Assembly: GCA_900544025.1 (NCBI GenBank)
Contig: UQTM01000048.1
Span: forward strand, 1 to 25,830
From: an uncultured Odoribacter sp.
GTDB lineage: Bacteria; Bacteroidota; Bacteroidia; Bacteroidales; Marinifilaceae
DNA: 25,830 nt
Direction of reading: 5' to 3'
A program made the position numbers and the translations under genes. How positions within the stretch are numbered: the first letter of the stretch is position 1; every line of letters begins with the position of its first letter. The notes below the pieces were generated by a model. That model had not been told where the DNA came from and ran no database searches. It saw only the letters and a list, made by a program, of their open reading frames with translations. Positions 7,442-15,541 of the stretch are shown piece after piece.

Positions 7442-8116
7442 TCACTTTTTATTTTTCACTTCATATATCGTTTCCATGAAGTCTGCGCTGGTCTCTTCCA
7501 TTTTGTTCACCACCTTATCGATACGGGCAGTGAGGGCGTTATAGGCGAAATAAGCCATAATCCCGACGATTAAGCCGGCAACGGTGGTAATCATGGCGGT
7601 GTATATACCTCTCGACAGTAAAGTAATGTTGATGTTATTGCCTGCCTGCGCCATGTCGTAGAATGCCTGTACCATACCGACTACCGTTCCGAGGAATCCG
7701 ATCATGGGGGCCATTCCCGAGCAGGTTGCCAGTGTGGACAGCCCTTTTTCCATCGCAGAGACTTCCAGGTTGGCGTTGCTTTCGACGATAGAGCGCAGTT
7801 CGCTTACCGGGAGGTTCTGATGAATGATTCCTTTGACCAGAATACGCGAGCGGGGAGAATCCTCTTCCTGGCAGGCGGCGATGGCTGCCTTGTCGTTTCC
7901 TTTTAAGAGGTTTGCCCGCACTTCGTCCATAAAGGAATTCTGGGCGTTGGAATATTTACGGATAAGCAGGTATCTTTCACAAAAGATATAAACGGCAATG
8001 ATCGAGAGCAGGAAAATCGGGATCATCAGCCAGCCGCCTTTTACGATCATGTCCCACAAACTGAGTTCTGCCGCTTCCGGCGCTTTGGTTGCCGCTAATA
8101 AGATCAAACTATTCAT
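7442..8116 (-). CDS. exbB: MotA/TolQ/ExbB proton channel family protein
   Basis: This 224-residue inner-membrane protein has the ExbB pattern. The first transmembrane helix is at about residues 28-48 (GGWLMIPIFLLSIIAVYIFCERYLLI). A cytoplasmic loop follows, then two helices around 130-165 (LSTLATCSGMAPMIGFLGTVVGMVQAFYDMA) and 170-200 (ISRGIYTAMITTVAGLIVGIMAYFAYN region). The GFLGTVVGM and TVAGLIVGI motifs are diagnostic of the pore. It partners ExbD, encoded 13 bp downstream, to use the proton motive force. An 8-bp hairpin lies 25 bp upstream of its ATG. Confidence 0.93.
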   Translation of the reverse strand: MNSLILLAATKAPEAAELSLWDMIVKGGWLMIPIFLLSIIAVYIFCERYLLIRKYSNAQNSFMDEVRANLLKGNDKAAIAACQEEDSPRSRILVKGIIHQNLPVSELRSIVESNANLEVSAMEKGLSTLATCSGMAPMIGFLGTVVGMVQAFYDMAQAGNNINITLLSRGIYTAMITTVAGLIVGIMAYFAYNALTARIDKVVNKMEETSADFMETIYEVKNKK

Positions 8117-8140
8117 AAGCCAGTGTTTCGAAGGTTTTTT

Positions 8141-8162
8141 GGGTACGCGTTGATGCGTACCC
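8141..8162. promoter_or_regulatory. Strong hairpin just upstream of exbB
   Basis: GGGTACGC (8141-8148) and GCGTACCC (8155-8162) form a perfect 8-bp stem with a 6-base loop. Read on the plus strand it is followed by GTTTTT, so it would terminate plus-strand (antisense) transcripts. On the minus strand it lacks a T-run and is A-flanked, so it does not look like a terminator for the upstream transporter gene and may instead be an exbB leader structure. Confidence 0.45.
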
Positions 8163-8243
8163 GTTTTTATGCCTGCGAAGATAGGAAAATCAATCGAAAA
8201 TAAGAAATGAAAAAATACAGGCTGTTTTGGTTTACGATTTTAT

Positions 8244-9185
8244 TCAGAGCAGCAGGATGACGCTGGCGGATAGCACGCTGATGCACGCCCAGAGGATAAT
8301 GCCTAAGAGTATGGGCTTAAATCCCACTTGTTTAATGGTGGCTTTCGACAGGCCTGCCCCGATCAGAAAAAGGGTGAATAGCATGCCTATTTTGGCGTAA
8401 CTGACCGCGCTGGTGTAGAAGTGATTGAATTGGGGTACATAGGTGGCGATGATCATAGCCACTACATACAGAAAAATAAACCAGGGGATAGTGATTTTGG
8501 ATCTTTTTCCTCCTTCTTTTTTATAGGTGAAGGCGGCTATTAACGAAATGGGAATAATCCACAGGGCACGGATGAGTTTGGTGGTGGTGGCGATACTCAG
8601 GGCTTCATTGCCGAAGGTTTTGGCCGCCCCGACCACCGAACTGGTGTCGTGGATGGCAATGGCACACCAGTAGCCGAATTGTTCGTTGCTCATTTCGAGC
8701 AGCCGGCCGAAATAAGGAAAAATCAGAAGGGCTGCCGCATTTAAAAGAAATATCGTTCCCATGGCGACGGTAATGTCTTTTTCTTTGGCGTTGATTACCG
8801 GGGCGAGGGCTGCAATAGCACTTCCTCCGCAAATGGCCGTTCCTCCGGAAACTAAAAATCCGGTGTCTTTGGCCACTTTCAGTTTACGGCCGAGGAATAT
8901 CCCTAACCCGAGGGTGAATAAAATCGAAAATATGGTGAACACCACCCCGTTTTTTCCGGCTTCCATCGCTTGATCCACATTCATACCGAAACCCAGTCCG
9001 ACCACTGAAATTTGTAGCAGGATGTGAGTGATCCGGCTGTTGATGTTCAGGAACGGATGCCCGATGGTGAGCGATACCAATAATCCTAACAGCAGGGCAA
9101 AGGCCGGTTCGAGGAAAGGCACGGCAAACATGGCTGTGATGAAGATCACTTCTTTGTGATTTTTAGTGATGGTGAATTTTTTCAT
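8244..9185 (-). CDS. YeiH/UPF0324-family putative sulfate exporter
   Basis: This 313-residue polytopic membrane protein has about ten hydrophobic helices. Family motifs of UPF0324 (E. coli YeiH) are visible: LLQISVVGLGFGMN (about residues 55-70), SGGTAICGGSAIAALAPVI (about 113-131), WCAIAIHDTSSVVGAA (about 173-188) and GMLFTLFLIGAGLS near the C-terminus. The family is annotated as putative sulfate or sulfonate exporters on limited evidence; the substrate here is not proven. YeiH-type genes often lie near a LysR regulator. Here a CysL-like LysR gene is about 6.4 kb away rather than adjacent. The exbB gene follows after 127 bp, so it is probably a separate transcription unit. Confidence 0.9.
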   Translation of the reverse strand: MKKFTITKNHKEVIFITAMFAVPFLEPAFALLLGLLVSLTIGHPFLNINSRITHILLQISVVGLGFGMNVDQAMEAGKNGVVFTIFSILFTLGLGIFLGRKLKVAKDTGFLVSGGTAICGGSAIAALAPVINAKEKDITVAMGTIFLLNAAALLIFPYFGRLLEMSNEQFGYWCAIAIHDTSSVVGAAKTFGNEALSIATTTKLIRALWIIPISLIAAFTYKKEGGKRSKITIPWFIFLYVVAMIIATYVPQFNHFYTSAVSYAKIGMLFTLFLIGAGLSKATIKQVGFKPILLGIILWACISVLSASVILLL

Positions 9186-9615
9186 GACTGATGTGTTTTT
9201 GTTTCGGATGGCAAAGATGAAGTTTCCGGTCGGGAAAAGGAAATAACAAATTTTCAGGGGGTATAACCAAAAGAACGGGAACGGGAGGATTTTGTTGTAA
9301 TTTTTATGAGGGGATGTGAAATACCGGAATGATAAAAGGGCTATATTTGTTATCTATCGGCTGGATAAGGGAGGGAGAGAGTGCAGGTTTCAAGGCATAA
9401 AAATATTATTGCCTGATCTGAAAAATATATCGGGCTGCTGGGGGGAAGATGTAAAAAGGTATGCCGGGATCATCGTGCGGCGTATCGACGATGCTCGGTT
9501 TGCACGGTGAAAAGAACGATAAAAGAAACTGTCCTGAATTTTGCAAAGGATACGGCTTTGATTTTATCCGGTAAAGAATACCGGGTGAATTGTAAACCTA
9601 AAAACCGAATGAAAG
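9186..9615. other. Intergenic stretch between divergent genes, no credible gene
   Basis: These 430 bp separate the minus-strand transporter from the plus-strand acetyltransferase. A 64-codon open frame at 9316-9510 lacks family resemblance and is not called. A perfect -7-like element (TATATTTG, plus strand, 9342-9349) sits 267 bp before the acetyltransferase start, so a long leader or a small transcript is possible. No strong hairpin terminator is seen. Confidence 0.5.
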
Positions 9616-10053
9616 ATGAATATTTTAGAGTGCAGGGAGCGCAATGATGAATTAGTCGGGAAATTGCTGGAAATTTGGAAAGAATCCGTTTCCGCAACGC
9701 ATACTTTTTTGACCGGAGCGGATATAGACAAGATCGCCCGGTATGTTCCGGCAGCGATCCGGCAGGTGCCGGTGCTTACGGTTGCAGAGGAAGAGGAAAA
9801 ACTCGTGGGGTTTGCAGGAGTGGACGGCTGTAAACTGGAGATGTTGTTTATCGCTCCGGCATATAGAGGCAAGGGGATCGGGAAAGCAATGGTGTGTTAC
9901 CTTTTTGAAAATCACCGGATCACGGAAGTTTGTGTGAATGAACAGAATCCCGAGGCAAAAGGATTTTATGAATATATGGGGTTCCGGGTATGGAAAAGGG
10001 AAGAATCGGACGAGCAAGGCAATCCTTTCCCTTTATTATATATGAAGTTATAA
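9616..10053 (+). CDS. YjaB-like GNAT-family N-acetyltransferase
   Basis: This 145-residue single-domain GNAT protein transfers an acetyl group from acetyl-CoA to an amine; the acceptor is unknown. The acetyl-CoA pyrophosphate loop is clear as LFIAPAYRGKGIGKAM, with R84-G-K-G-I-G89. Resemblance to E. coli YjaB runs the full length: an IWKESVSATHTFLT N-terminal segment, CVNEQNPEAKGFYEYMGFRV, and a C-terminal DEQGNPFPLLYMKL. The length matches YjaB (about 147 residues). It stands alone between a divergent transporter gene and the DUF4932 gene 164 bp downstream. Confidence 0.9.
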   Translation: MNILECRERNDELVGKLLEIWKESVSATHTFLTGADIDKIARYVPAAIRQVPVLTVAEEEEKLVGFAGVDGCKLEMLFIAPAYRGKGIGKAMVCYLFENHRITEVCVNEQNPEAKGFYEYMGFRVWKREESDEQGNPFPLLYMKL

Positions 10054-10134
10054 ATCCTGCTTTTAGCATTGCCGGAGCTTGTTTCTTATAGGGAAGATGG
10101 GGGGCGTTTATAAATTTTTGCAGGGTAGAATTAT

Positions 10135-10142
10135 TATATTTG
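10135..10142 (+). promoter_or_regulatory. Candidate -7 promoter element for the DUF4932 gene
   Basis: TATATTTG matches TAnnTTTG exactly, about 75 bp before the start codon. A TTTG lies at 10117-10120, but the 14-base spacing is shorter than the usual 19 or so, so the -33 element is uncertain. Confidence 0.4.
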
Positions 10143-10217
10143 TTCGGTACTTTTTAAGAATAATCGGCAGATGAAACGGATGGCGGGGGATAAATTTGTT
10201 TATAATTCGATTTTGAC

Positions 10218-11273
10218 ATGATAAAGAAATTAATTGTCCTTGTTCTTATTGCCGGATTTTTTCCTTGCTATTTGCAGGCGGAAAGTTTCCGGAAATCCCG
10301 GGTGGACGAACGGGTGGAGCTGTTGAGCGTCGTTATGCGACTGGCCGGGGTGGAGGAATTTTGTAAAGGAATGATTCCTGCGTATAACCGTAAAGTGGAT
10401 GATTTTTTTGCGGTGTATCGTGAGCATCCCGTGGTGGCTACCGCCAGGAAGATGAAAAGGAAGTATAAATTCCGGCGCGATGCCGTTTTGGATTTGGCGA
10501 TTCATCTCAAAATCGAGGGCGACTCTGTTTTTTTCGATCCTTCTTTGACTACCGAGGGTTTAGATTCCCGTTCCCACAATGAATTGACAGAGACATTCAT
10601 CCGGGAATTAAGCGATTTTTATAAGCATACCGAAGCCGAACGTTTTTTCGAGTCGGAACGTGAGTTGTACCGTTCTTTCGGTGAGAAAACAGACAGGCAG
10701 GTTGTCGATACAATACATACTGAATGGTTCGACGATTTTTTCGGCTGGCATGCGTCCGATTATTGTGTGGTTCCGACCCTTTTAATCGGGGAATATTATT
10801 TTTATGCCTGCGCAATAGATAAAGAAGGACGGAAAACCACCTATTTTTCTATTCGTGGCTTTTTAGATCAGAAAATGCGGGCTTCTTCCGATTGGAGGCT
10901 GGCACGTTCGGTGGTGATACGCGGAATTGCGCATGTTTACGGGAATCCGCTGATGGATGAATACAGGAGCGCATTGAAGCCGTATGTAAAAACGATTTAT
11001 AAGCGGATGTGGAGCGAGCCCGAAACGGAGCCTTACGATGTAACGGAAATGGTATTGTACGAAGGGTTTGCCAGAGGAGTGGAAGTGTATTATAATCAGT
11101 TGTTTGAGGAAAATACCGCCAAGCTTCTTAAAAGCCAGAAAAGACAGGGATTTTATTGGCTGGAAAGTTTTTCCGATTTATTGACGGTGTATGCCGATAG
11201 CCGGGCGGAATATAAAACGATAAGGGATTTTATGCCCCAGATTATAGATTTCTACCGGGAATTAGCCAAATGA
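10218..11273 (+). CDS. Secreted DUF4932 protein with degenerate metallopeptidase-like motif
   Basis: This 351-residue protein has a signal peptide (MIKKLIVLVLIAGFFPCYLQA, residues 1-21), so it is exported. The mature part matches the DUF4932 layout: VELLSVVMRLAGVEEF at about 33-48, a YFxxYxEHP-like segment (DDFFAVYREHP, about 62-72), RDAVLDLAIHLKI at about 92-104, and FDDFFG at about 173-178. A helix VVIRGIAHVYGNP covers 232-244, and LYEGFARGVEVYY lies at about 281-293. From memory, relatives carry HExxH-like residues at the 235-239 position. Here it reads R235-G-I-A-H239, so metal-dependent activity is doubtful. The protein has a terminator downstream and no operon partner. DUF4932 function is not established. 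Confidence 0.8.
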   Translation: MIKKLIVLVLIAGFFPCYLQAESFRKSRVDERVELLSVVMRLAGVEEFCKGMIPAYNRKVDDFFAVYREHPVVATARKMKRKYKFRRDAVLDLAIHLKIEGDSVFFDPSLTTEGLDSRSHNELTETFIRELSDFYKHTEAERFFESERELYRSFGEKTDRQVVDTIHTEWFDDFFGWHASDYCVVPTLLIGEYYFYACAIDKEGRKTTYFSIRGFLDQKMRASSDWRLARSVVIRGIAHVYGNPLMDEYRSALKPYVKTIYKRMWSEPETEPYDVTEMVLYEGFARGVEVYYNQLFEENTAKLLKSQKRQGFYWLESFSDLLTVYADSRAEYKTIRDFMPQIIDFYRELAK

Positions 11274-11339
11274 AATCAGACCGGAGAGAAGGCCGGAAAT
11301 GAAGGGGTGGAAGGCCGTGAGGAGGAAAGGAGAAAAAAT

Positions 11340-11379
11340 AAAAATACCCGGAAAGGAATTTTCTTTTCCGGGTATTTTT
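11340..11379. terminator. Long bidirectional terminator between convergent genes
   Basis: A 19-bp stem with one G-T wobble (11340-11358 with 11361-11379) and a 2-base TT loop carries A-rich and T-rich ends. It serves both the plus-strand DUF4932 gene and the minus-strand GH2 gene. The 60 bp to its left are about 85 percent purine. Confidence 0.9.
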
Positions 11380-11410
11380 ATGATTTCACCTATTTAAGTT
11401 TTTGGAATAT

Positions 11411-14401
11411 TTAAAATATAATTTCCATTTCTCCCCGGCAGGGAGTGGCTGGTAAAGTTTTACAATAATTTCCCCATGCAATTTCCGGATAATCCCAGCG
11501 ATCGTTCACATATAGTATTAATTGTCCGTTGGCTTGCTTATGAAGCCTGCATGCCAGCGAAGCATCGGATGAAGTTACCGTGAGCAGGGCTTTCCGTTTG
11601 CCGGAAAGCAGAGAATAGTAATAAATGTTTTCTTTCATCCCTTTTGCTGCCTGGGTGAGAGGATGGAGGCAGTCCGCCCCGGAGTCCGCCCAATAATAAT
11701 AATTGTGGGTATCCGATTTCCAGGGCTGGGTGGGAGCTTCCCCGTAGGCTGCCTGCTTTTTATGATAGAGAGGCTCTGTTCCGCTATTTCCAGCAAAAGC
11801 GCCGGAGGGATAATAGCTCCAATAGCCTTTACGTTCCCATTGAATACGGTTGAAATTTTCAGTAAGCCGGAAAGAAAGTCCCGTTTCACGAAGATAACCG
11901 TTGGGTTCGCCGGAGGTGTGGTAACTTAGTTTCATCCTACCGTCGGGAGAGATTGCGATTTTAATTTCGGCAGTCGTTGTTTTATAAATGCCAGAAATGG
12001 TAAAAATCACTTGTCCGCCTTCGTTGGTGTAGCTAAGTTCTTTTTTCTGCCAGTCGGTTTCGAAAGTCTGGTATTTCGATGCACTTTTTCGTACTTCTGC
12101 CCCTGTCAGGTGGTTTAGGTTTATATCGAGATGGACGAACGGCCCTTCTTCGATAATTACCTTCCCTTTGGAAGTAGCATTTTGAATCAATCCACTGGAT
12201 TTACAGAACGGGATTTCGAACCCGTCGCCTTTTACTATGATTTTATCAGAGGTCTCTTCTATCCGCAGGGGCGATTTATTTTCGGAAACGGAGGAAGAAC
12301 GTGCGGTTTTACCTAAAGTGATTTGTTCGGCATCGATTAATGCGTCTGTATGGCTGAAAAACTGGATCAAAATGTTTTCTCCCGCTTGCCAGTTATGGGC
12401 GGGAAGTATAATCTCTCCTTTTTGGTGGGGGGCGACGGATGGAGAAAGGATTTGTTTTTCTTTTCCTTTATAATTATAAACTATTTTGATTTCGTCGAGA
12501 TTCGTATGGTCGAAACGGTTATATACCGGAAGGGACAAGGGATGTCCGGTAGTGAACAAATCGATTTGTGTGGTTAAAAGCTTTACCGGGGAATAGGCTT
12601 TCTTCGTAGCCCAAAATTCCGGCTTCTGTCTTCTCCAAACATCCACGATGCCCCATTCCCCGTAGCCTACACAATTCCCCTGGTAGTTTTCGGGTTTGGC
12701 CGTGCGGGCGAATTCTTTCCAGAAAGCAGTGCCTGCCTGAGGTTCGGGCAGCATAAAAGTTTCGTCGATATACCCCCAGATCGCTCCGCCCAATCCGCCG
12801 GGAGCATCGAATAATCCCGCCCACATTTTATCGATAGAGATTCCCCAAAATTCCCGGATGTTGGGATCGTTTTGCAGGGTGGTGTAAGTATAGCAGGCAG
12901 GGTGCGCCCATTCATCGAACAAGGCGGGGATTCCGTGTCCCTGAAAATTCCGGGTGGAGCGGTTCCATTGGTCTATATTGCCGTTTACGTCTTGATAGTG
13001 CATGCTGAGAATATCGTATATTTTTTCCCGGTCGCCCACGGAGCCGGGATAGCTGAATATAACGGGGCGGGTAGGGTCGGTGTGTTTTACCCAGTCCCAA
13101 CTTTGTTGAAAATTAATGCCGTAAACGCTTTCATTGCCGATAGACCAAAGCAGGATAGACGGATGGGAACGGAATGATTTAACCATTTCGCGGCATTGTG
13201 ACAGATAGCGTGACGTGAAGGCCGGATCGTCCTGGGATTTTCCGGGAGCATAGTTTTTTTGACGATAGGTATCGACGAAACATACGGCGGTTTCGCATTC
13301 AACGTAAATTCCTAAACGGTCGCAATATTCTAAAAATTTTTCAGAGGGCGGATAATGGGAGGTGCGTACAAAATTCATGTTTGCCTGTTTGAATAACGTC
13401 GCGTCGAGGCTATCCAGTTCGGGCGTGGTTGTCCGTCCTAAACGGGGGTGAATATCGTGCCGGCATGCTCCCCGGAGTTTTACGGGTTTACCGTTCACCA
13501 GCATACGGTCGCCGTCGATCTTTATTTCCCGGAATCCCACCCGGTGGGAGGTCTGACTTATGACACCGTCCTCATTGCAGAGGGTAACTGTGAGAGTATA
13601 TAGATTCGGATGTTCGGCATCCCATTTTAAAGGAGCGCTGACCGGCAGTTCGTTGGTGTTTTCGTTTTCTTGCAGAGAGAAACGGTTTTGCGCTAATTCC
13701 ACTTTTCGCCCGTCCGGGGCAGTAAGAGTGTATTCTACGAATGTTCCTCCAGTAACTTGTGCCCGGTAGCCGATCTTCAGCACAGCATCCCGGAAAGAGT
13801 CATCGAGGTCTGTGGAAAAATGAAAATCGTAGAGGCATGCCGGAGGCAGAGCAAAAACGGTGACGTTCCGCAATATCCCGCCAATGGGATGATGGGCATA
13901 ACCGGAAGCATAAGAAATGTCGTCGAGCCGGTCTGTGACTTCCAGTTGTAATTCATTGGTTTGTCCCGGTCGTACATAAGGGGTGATGTCGGTTTCCCAA
14001 CGGGTAAAGCCTCCGTGGTGTTCGCGGACGAATTGTCCGTTTATGGAAAGACGGGCATAGCTATACACACCGTCGAAGCGCAGAATGATATAATTTCCGC
14101 TATAATCTGCCGGAAGTGTAAATGTTTTCCGGTAAATATAAGGTTTGTCGTGTTCTATGGCATAGCCTTGCATGGCGGCCTCTCCCGGAATCCGGATTGT
14201 TGTAAAAGGATGCGAAGGGGAATATTGAAATTGCCACGTCCCGTTCAGGCTGATTGCCGGACGGCGGATACCTGCCGCTTTTTGGAGGATATGGTGTGCG
14301 GCTTCTTCCGGAAGCGGTTGTTTTTCAATTGAAGCGGCTGCTGTTTGGAAAAACAAACAACAGCATAAAAACAAAAGGAGTGGTTTGGGTATGTTTTTCA
14401 T
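11411..14401 (-). CDS. Secreted glycoside hydrolase family 2 (beta-galactosidase type)
   Basis: From the ATG at 14401 the protein is 996 residues, starting with a signal peptide (MKNIPKPLLLFLCCCLFFQTAAAS). An in-frame ATG 93 bp upstream would add a polar leader and is not preferred. The GH2 domains occur in order. A jelly-roll sugar-binding domain covers about 30-190 (SLNGTWQFQYSP, YSYARLSINGQFV, THYVRPG-like), an Ig-like domain 190-300, and a TIM barrel about 300-580. In the barrel, RGACRHDIHP and RTSHYPPS are followed by the acid/base Glu424 in LLWSIGNES and the nucleophile Glu497 in ALFDEWAHP. Ig-like and C-terminal beta domains follow. It should hydrolyse beta-linked sugars in the periplasm; the exact substrate is unknown. 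It is divergent from an AraC regulator, which probably controls it. Confidence 0.92.
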   Translation of the reverse strand: MKNIPKPLLLFLCCCLFFQTAAASIEKQPLPEEAAHHILQKAAGIRRPAISLNGTWQFQYSPSHPFTTIRIPGEAAMQGYAIEHDKPYIYRKTFTLPADYSGNYIILRFDGVYSYARLSINGQFVREHHGGFTRWETDITPYVRPGQTNELQLEVTDRLDDISYASGYAHHPIGGILRNVTVFALPPACLYDFHFSTDLDDSFRDAVLKIGYRAQVTGGTFVEYTLTAPDGRKVELAQNRFSLQENENTNELPVSAPLKWDAEHPNLYTLTVTLCNEDGVISQTSHRVGFREIKIDGDRMLVNGKPVKLRGACRHDIHPRLGRTTTPELDSLDATLFKQANMNFVRTSHYPPSEKFLEYCDRLGIYVECETAVCFVDTYRQKNYAPGKSQDDPAFTSRYLSQCREMVKSFRSHPSILLWSIGNESVYGINFQQSWDWVKHTDPTRPVIFSYPGSVGDREKIYDILSMHYQDVNGNIDQWNRSTRNFQGHGIPALFDEWAHPACYTYTTLQNDPNIREFWGISIDKMWAGLFDAPGGLGGAIWGYIDETFMLPEPQAGTAFWKEFARTAKPENYQGNCVGYGEWGIVDVWRRQKPEFWATKKAYSPVKLLTTQIDLFTTGHPLSLPVYNRFDHTNLDEIKIVYNYKGKEKQILSPSVAPHQKGEIILPAHNWQAGENILIQFFSHTDALIDAEQITLGKTARSSSVSENKSPLRIEETSDKIIVKGDGFEIPFCKSSGLIQNATSKGKVIIEEGPFVHLDINLNHLTGAEVRKSASKYQTFETDWQKKELSYTNEGGQVIFTISGIYKTTTAEIKIAISPDGRMKLSYHTSGEPNGYLRETGLSFRLTENFNRIQWERKGYWSYYPSGAFAGNSGTEPLYHKKQAAYGEAPTQPWKSDTHNYYYWADSGADCLHPLTQAAKGMKENIYYYSLLSGKRKALLTVTSSDASLACRLHKQANGQLILYVNDRWDYPEIAWGNYCKTLPATPCRGEMEIIF

Positions 14402-14589
14402 AAAACGTTTTTTCAAAATAACCTGTTCTCTCCCTGTCCTTCCCTCACGGAGTGTGAAGAAAGGACGGTGGGGAGACATAAAAAGCACAGGCATTTTTCT
14501 TTTTTCAAGTATTGCAAAGTAAAATGAAATCGTAAAAGCGGAGAATAGATAAAAAATTTAAAAAATGGACAATTTTACGAAAAATATAA

Positions 14590-14597
14590 TATTTTTG
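14590..14597 (+). promoter_or_regulatory. Candidate -7 promoter element for the araC-type gene
   Basis: TATTTTTG matches TAnnTTTG exactly, 42 bp before the start codon, in the 238-bp AT-rich divergent region shared with the GH2 gene. The -33 element is weak. The region would hold operators for the AraC protein, but I see no obvious direct repeat. Confidence 0.4.
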
Positions 14598-14639
14598 AGA
14601 GCGATTCTATATTAGAACGGTTGTACGGAATTAGAATAA

Positions 14640-15533
14640 ATGATGATGCTAAAACGAAAAGACGGATTCAGCGGTGAACGTGCTTTGGTGCTGCCCGCTG
14701 CGGTAATCCGGGAAATGGAGAACGAGCCTGCTTTATCGATGCTTCATATCACCGATATCGGCTATTATCCGAAAGCGTGGAATCATTTCCGGGAACGGCA
14801 GGAACCTATTTCCCAATATGTTTTGATCTATTGCACGGAAGGGAAAGGCTGGTTTCGGGCCGGAGGTGAAAAATATGCAGTGGAAAAAGACCAGTATTTT
14901 GTTTTGCCGGCTCATAGGCCGCATAGTTATGGGGCGGACGAACAGGATCCCTGGACGATTTATTGGGTGCATTTCAAGGGGAAACTGGCGGGGGAATATG
15001 CCGGGAATTGTTTAAAGCCTACGGCGATCAGGCCGAATACCTACTCGCGGATCGGGGAGAGGTTGAGCTTGTTTGAAGAAATTTACCATACGCTTGAAAT
15101 GGGATATGGGCGCGAAAACCTGATGTATGCCTGTTCTGTATTTTATTATTTTTTAGGATCGCTGCATTACGTCCAGCAATACCGTGGGGCGGTGAAGCAG
15201 GAGAACGATGAAGGCGATCTGGTGGCTGCCGCAATCCATTATATGAAAGAAAATGTGGAAAAAAAATTGACGCTAAAGCAAATAGCCGGACATATCGGGT
15301 ATTCGTCCTCTCATTTTTCCGCACTTTTCCATGCCCGTACCGGGTATTCGCCCCTGAATTACTTTAACCAATTGAAAATACAGCAGGCTTGCCGATTACT
15401 GGATTTTTCCAATATGAAAATCAATCAGATTTGTTATAAAACCGGAATCGACGATTGTTATTATTTCTCACGGCTATTTACGAAAATCATGGGCATGTCG
15501 CCCCGCGAATATAAAAAACAGAAAAAGGGATAA
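14640..15533 (+). CDS. AraC-family transcriptional regulator with cupin sensor
   Basis: This 297-residue protein has an N-terminal AraC-type cupin (about residues 25-150: YVLIYCTEGKGWFRAGGEKYAVEKDQYFVLPAHRPHSYGADE), which usually binds a sugar. A C-terminal double helix-turn-helix covers about 200-295 (LTLKQIAGHIGYSSSHFSALFHARTGYSPLNYFNQLKIQQACRLL, then INQICYKTGIDDCYYFSRLFTKIMGMSPREYKK). This is the RhaS/AraC type of activator. It is divergent from the GH2 gene with 238 bp between, the classic arrangement of a sugar-responsive activator and its target. The start could be any of three consecutive-codon ATGs (ATGATGATG-like, 14640 onward). It ends 8 bp from the convergent LysR gene. Confidence 0.93.
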   Translation: MMMLKRKDGFSGERALVLPAAVIREMENEPALSMLHITDIGYYPKAWNHFRERQEPISQYVLIYCTEGKGWFRAGGEKYAVEKDQYFVLPAHRPHSYGADEQDPWTIYWVHFKGKLAGEYAGNCLKPTAIRPNTYSRIGERLSLFEEIYHTLEMGYGRENLMYACSVFYYFLGSLHYVQQYRGAVKQENDEGDLVAAAIHYMKENVEKKLTLKQIAGHIGYSSSHFSALFHARTGYSPLNYFNQLKIQQACRLLDFSNMKINQICYKTGIDDCYYFSRLFTKIMGMSPREYKKQKKG

Positions 15534-15541
15534 AGGTGTCG

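Noticed and set aside
9316..9510. 64-codon open frame between the transporter and acetyltransferase genes
   Set aside because: Short, no family similarity and no start signal that I can defend.
14402..14494. Upstream start for the GH2 gene (adds 31 residues)
   Set aside because: The extension is polar and precedes a textbook signal peptide beginning at the Met encoded at 14401.
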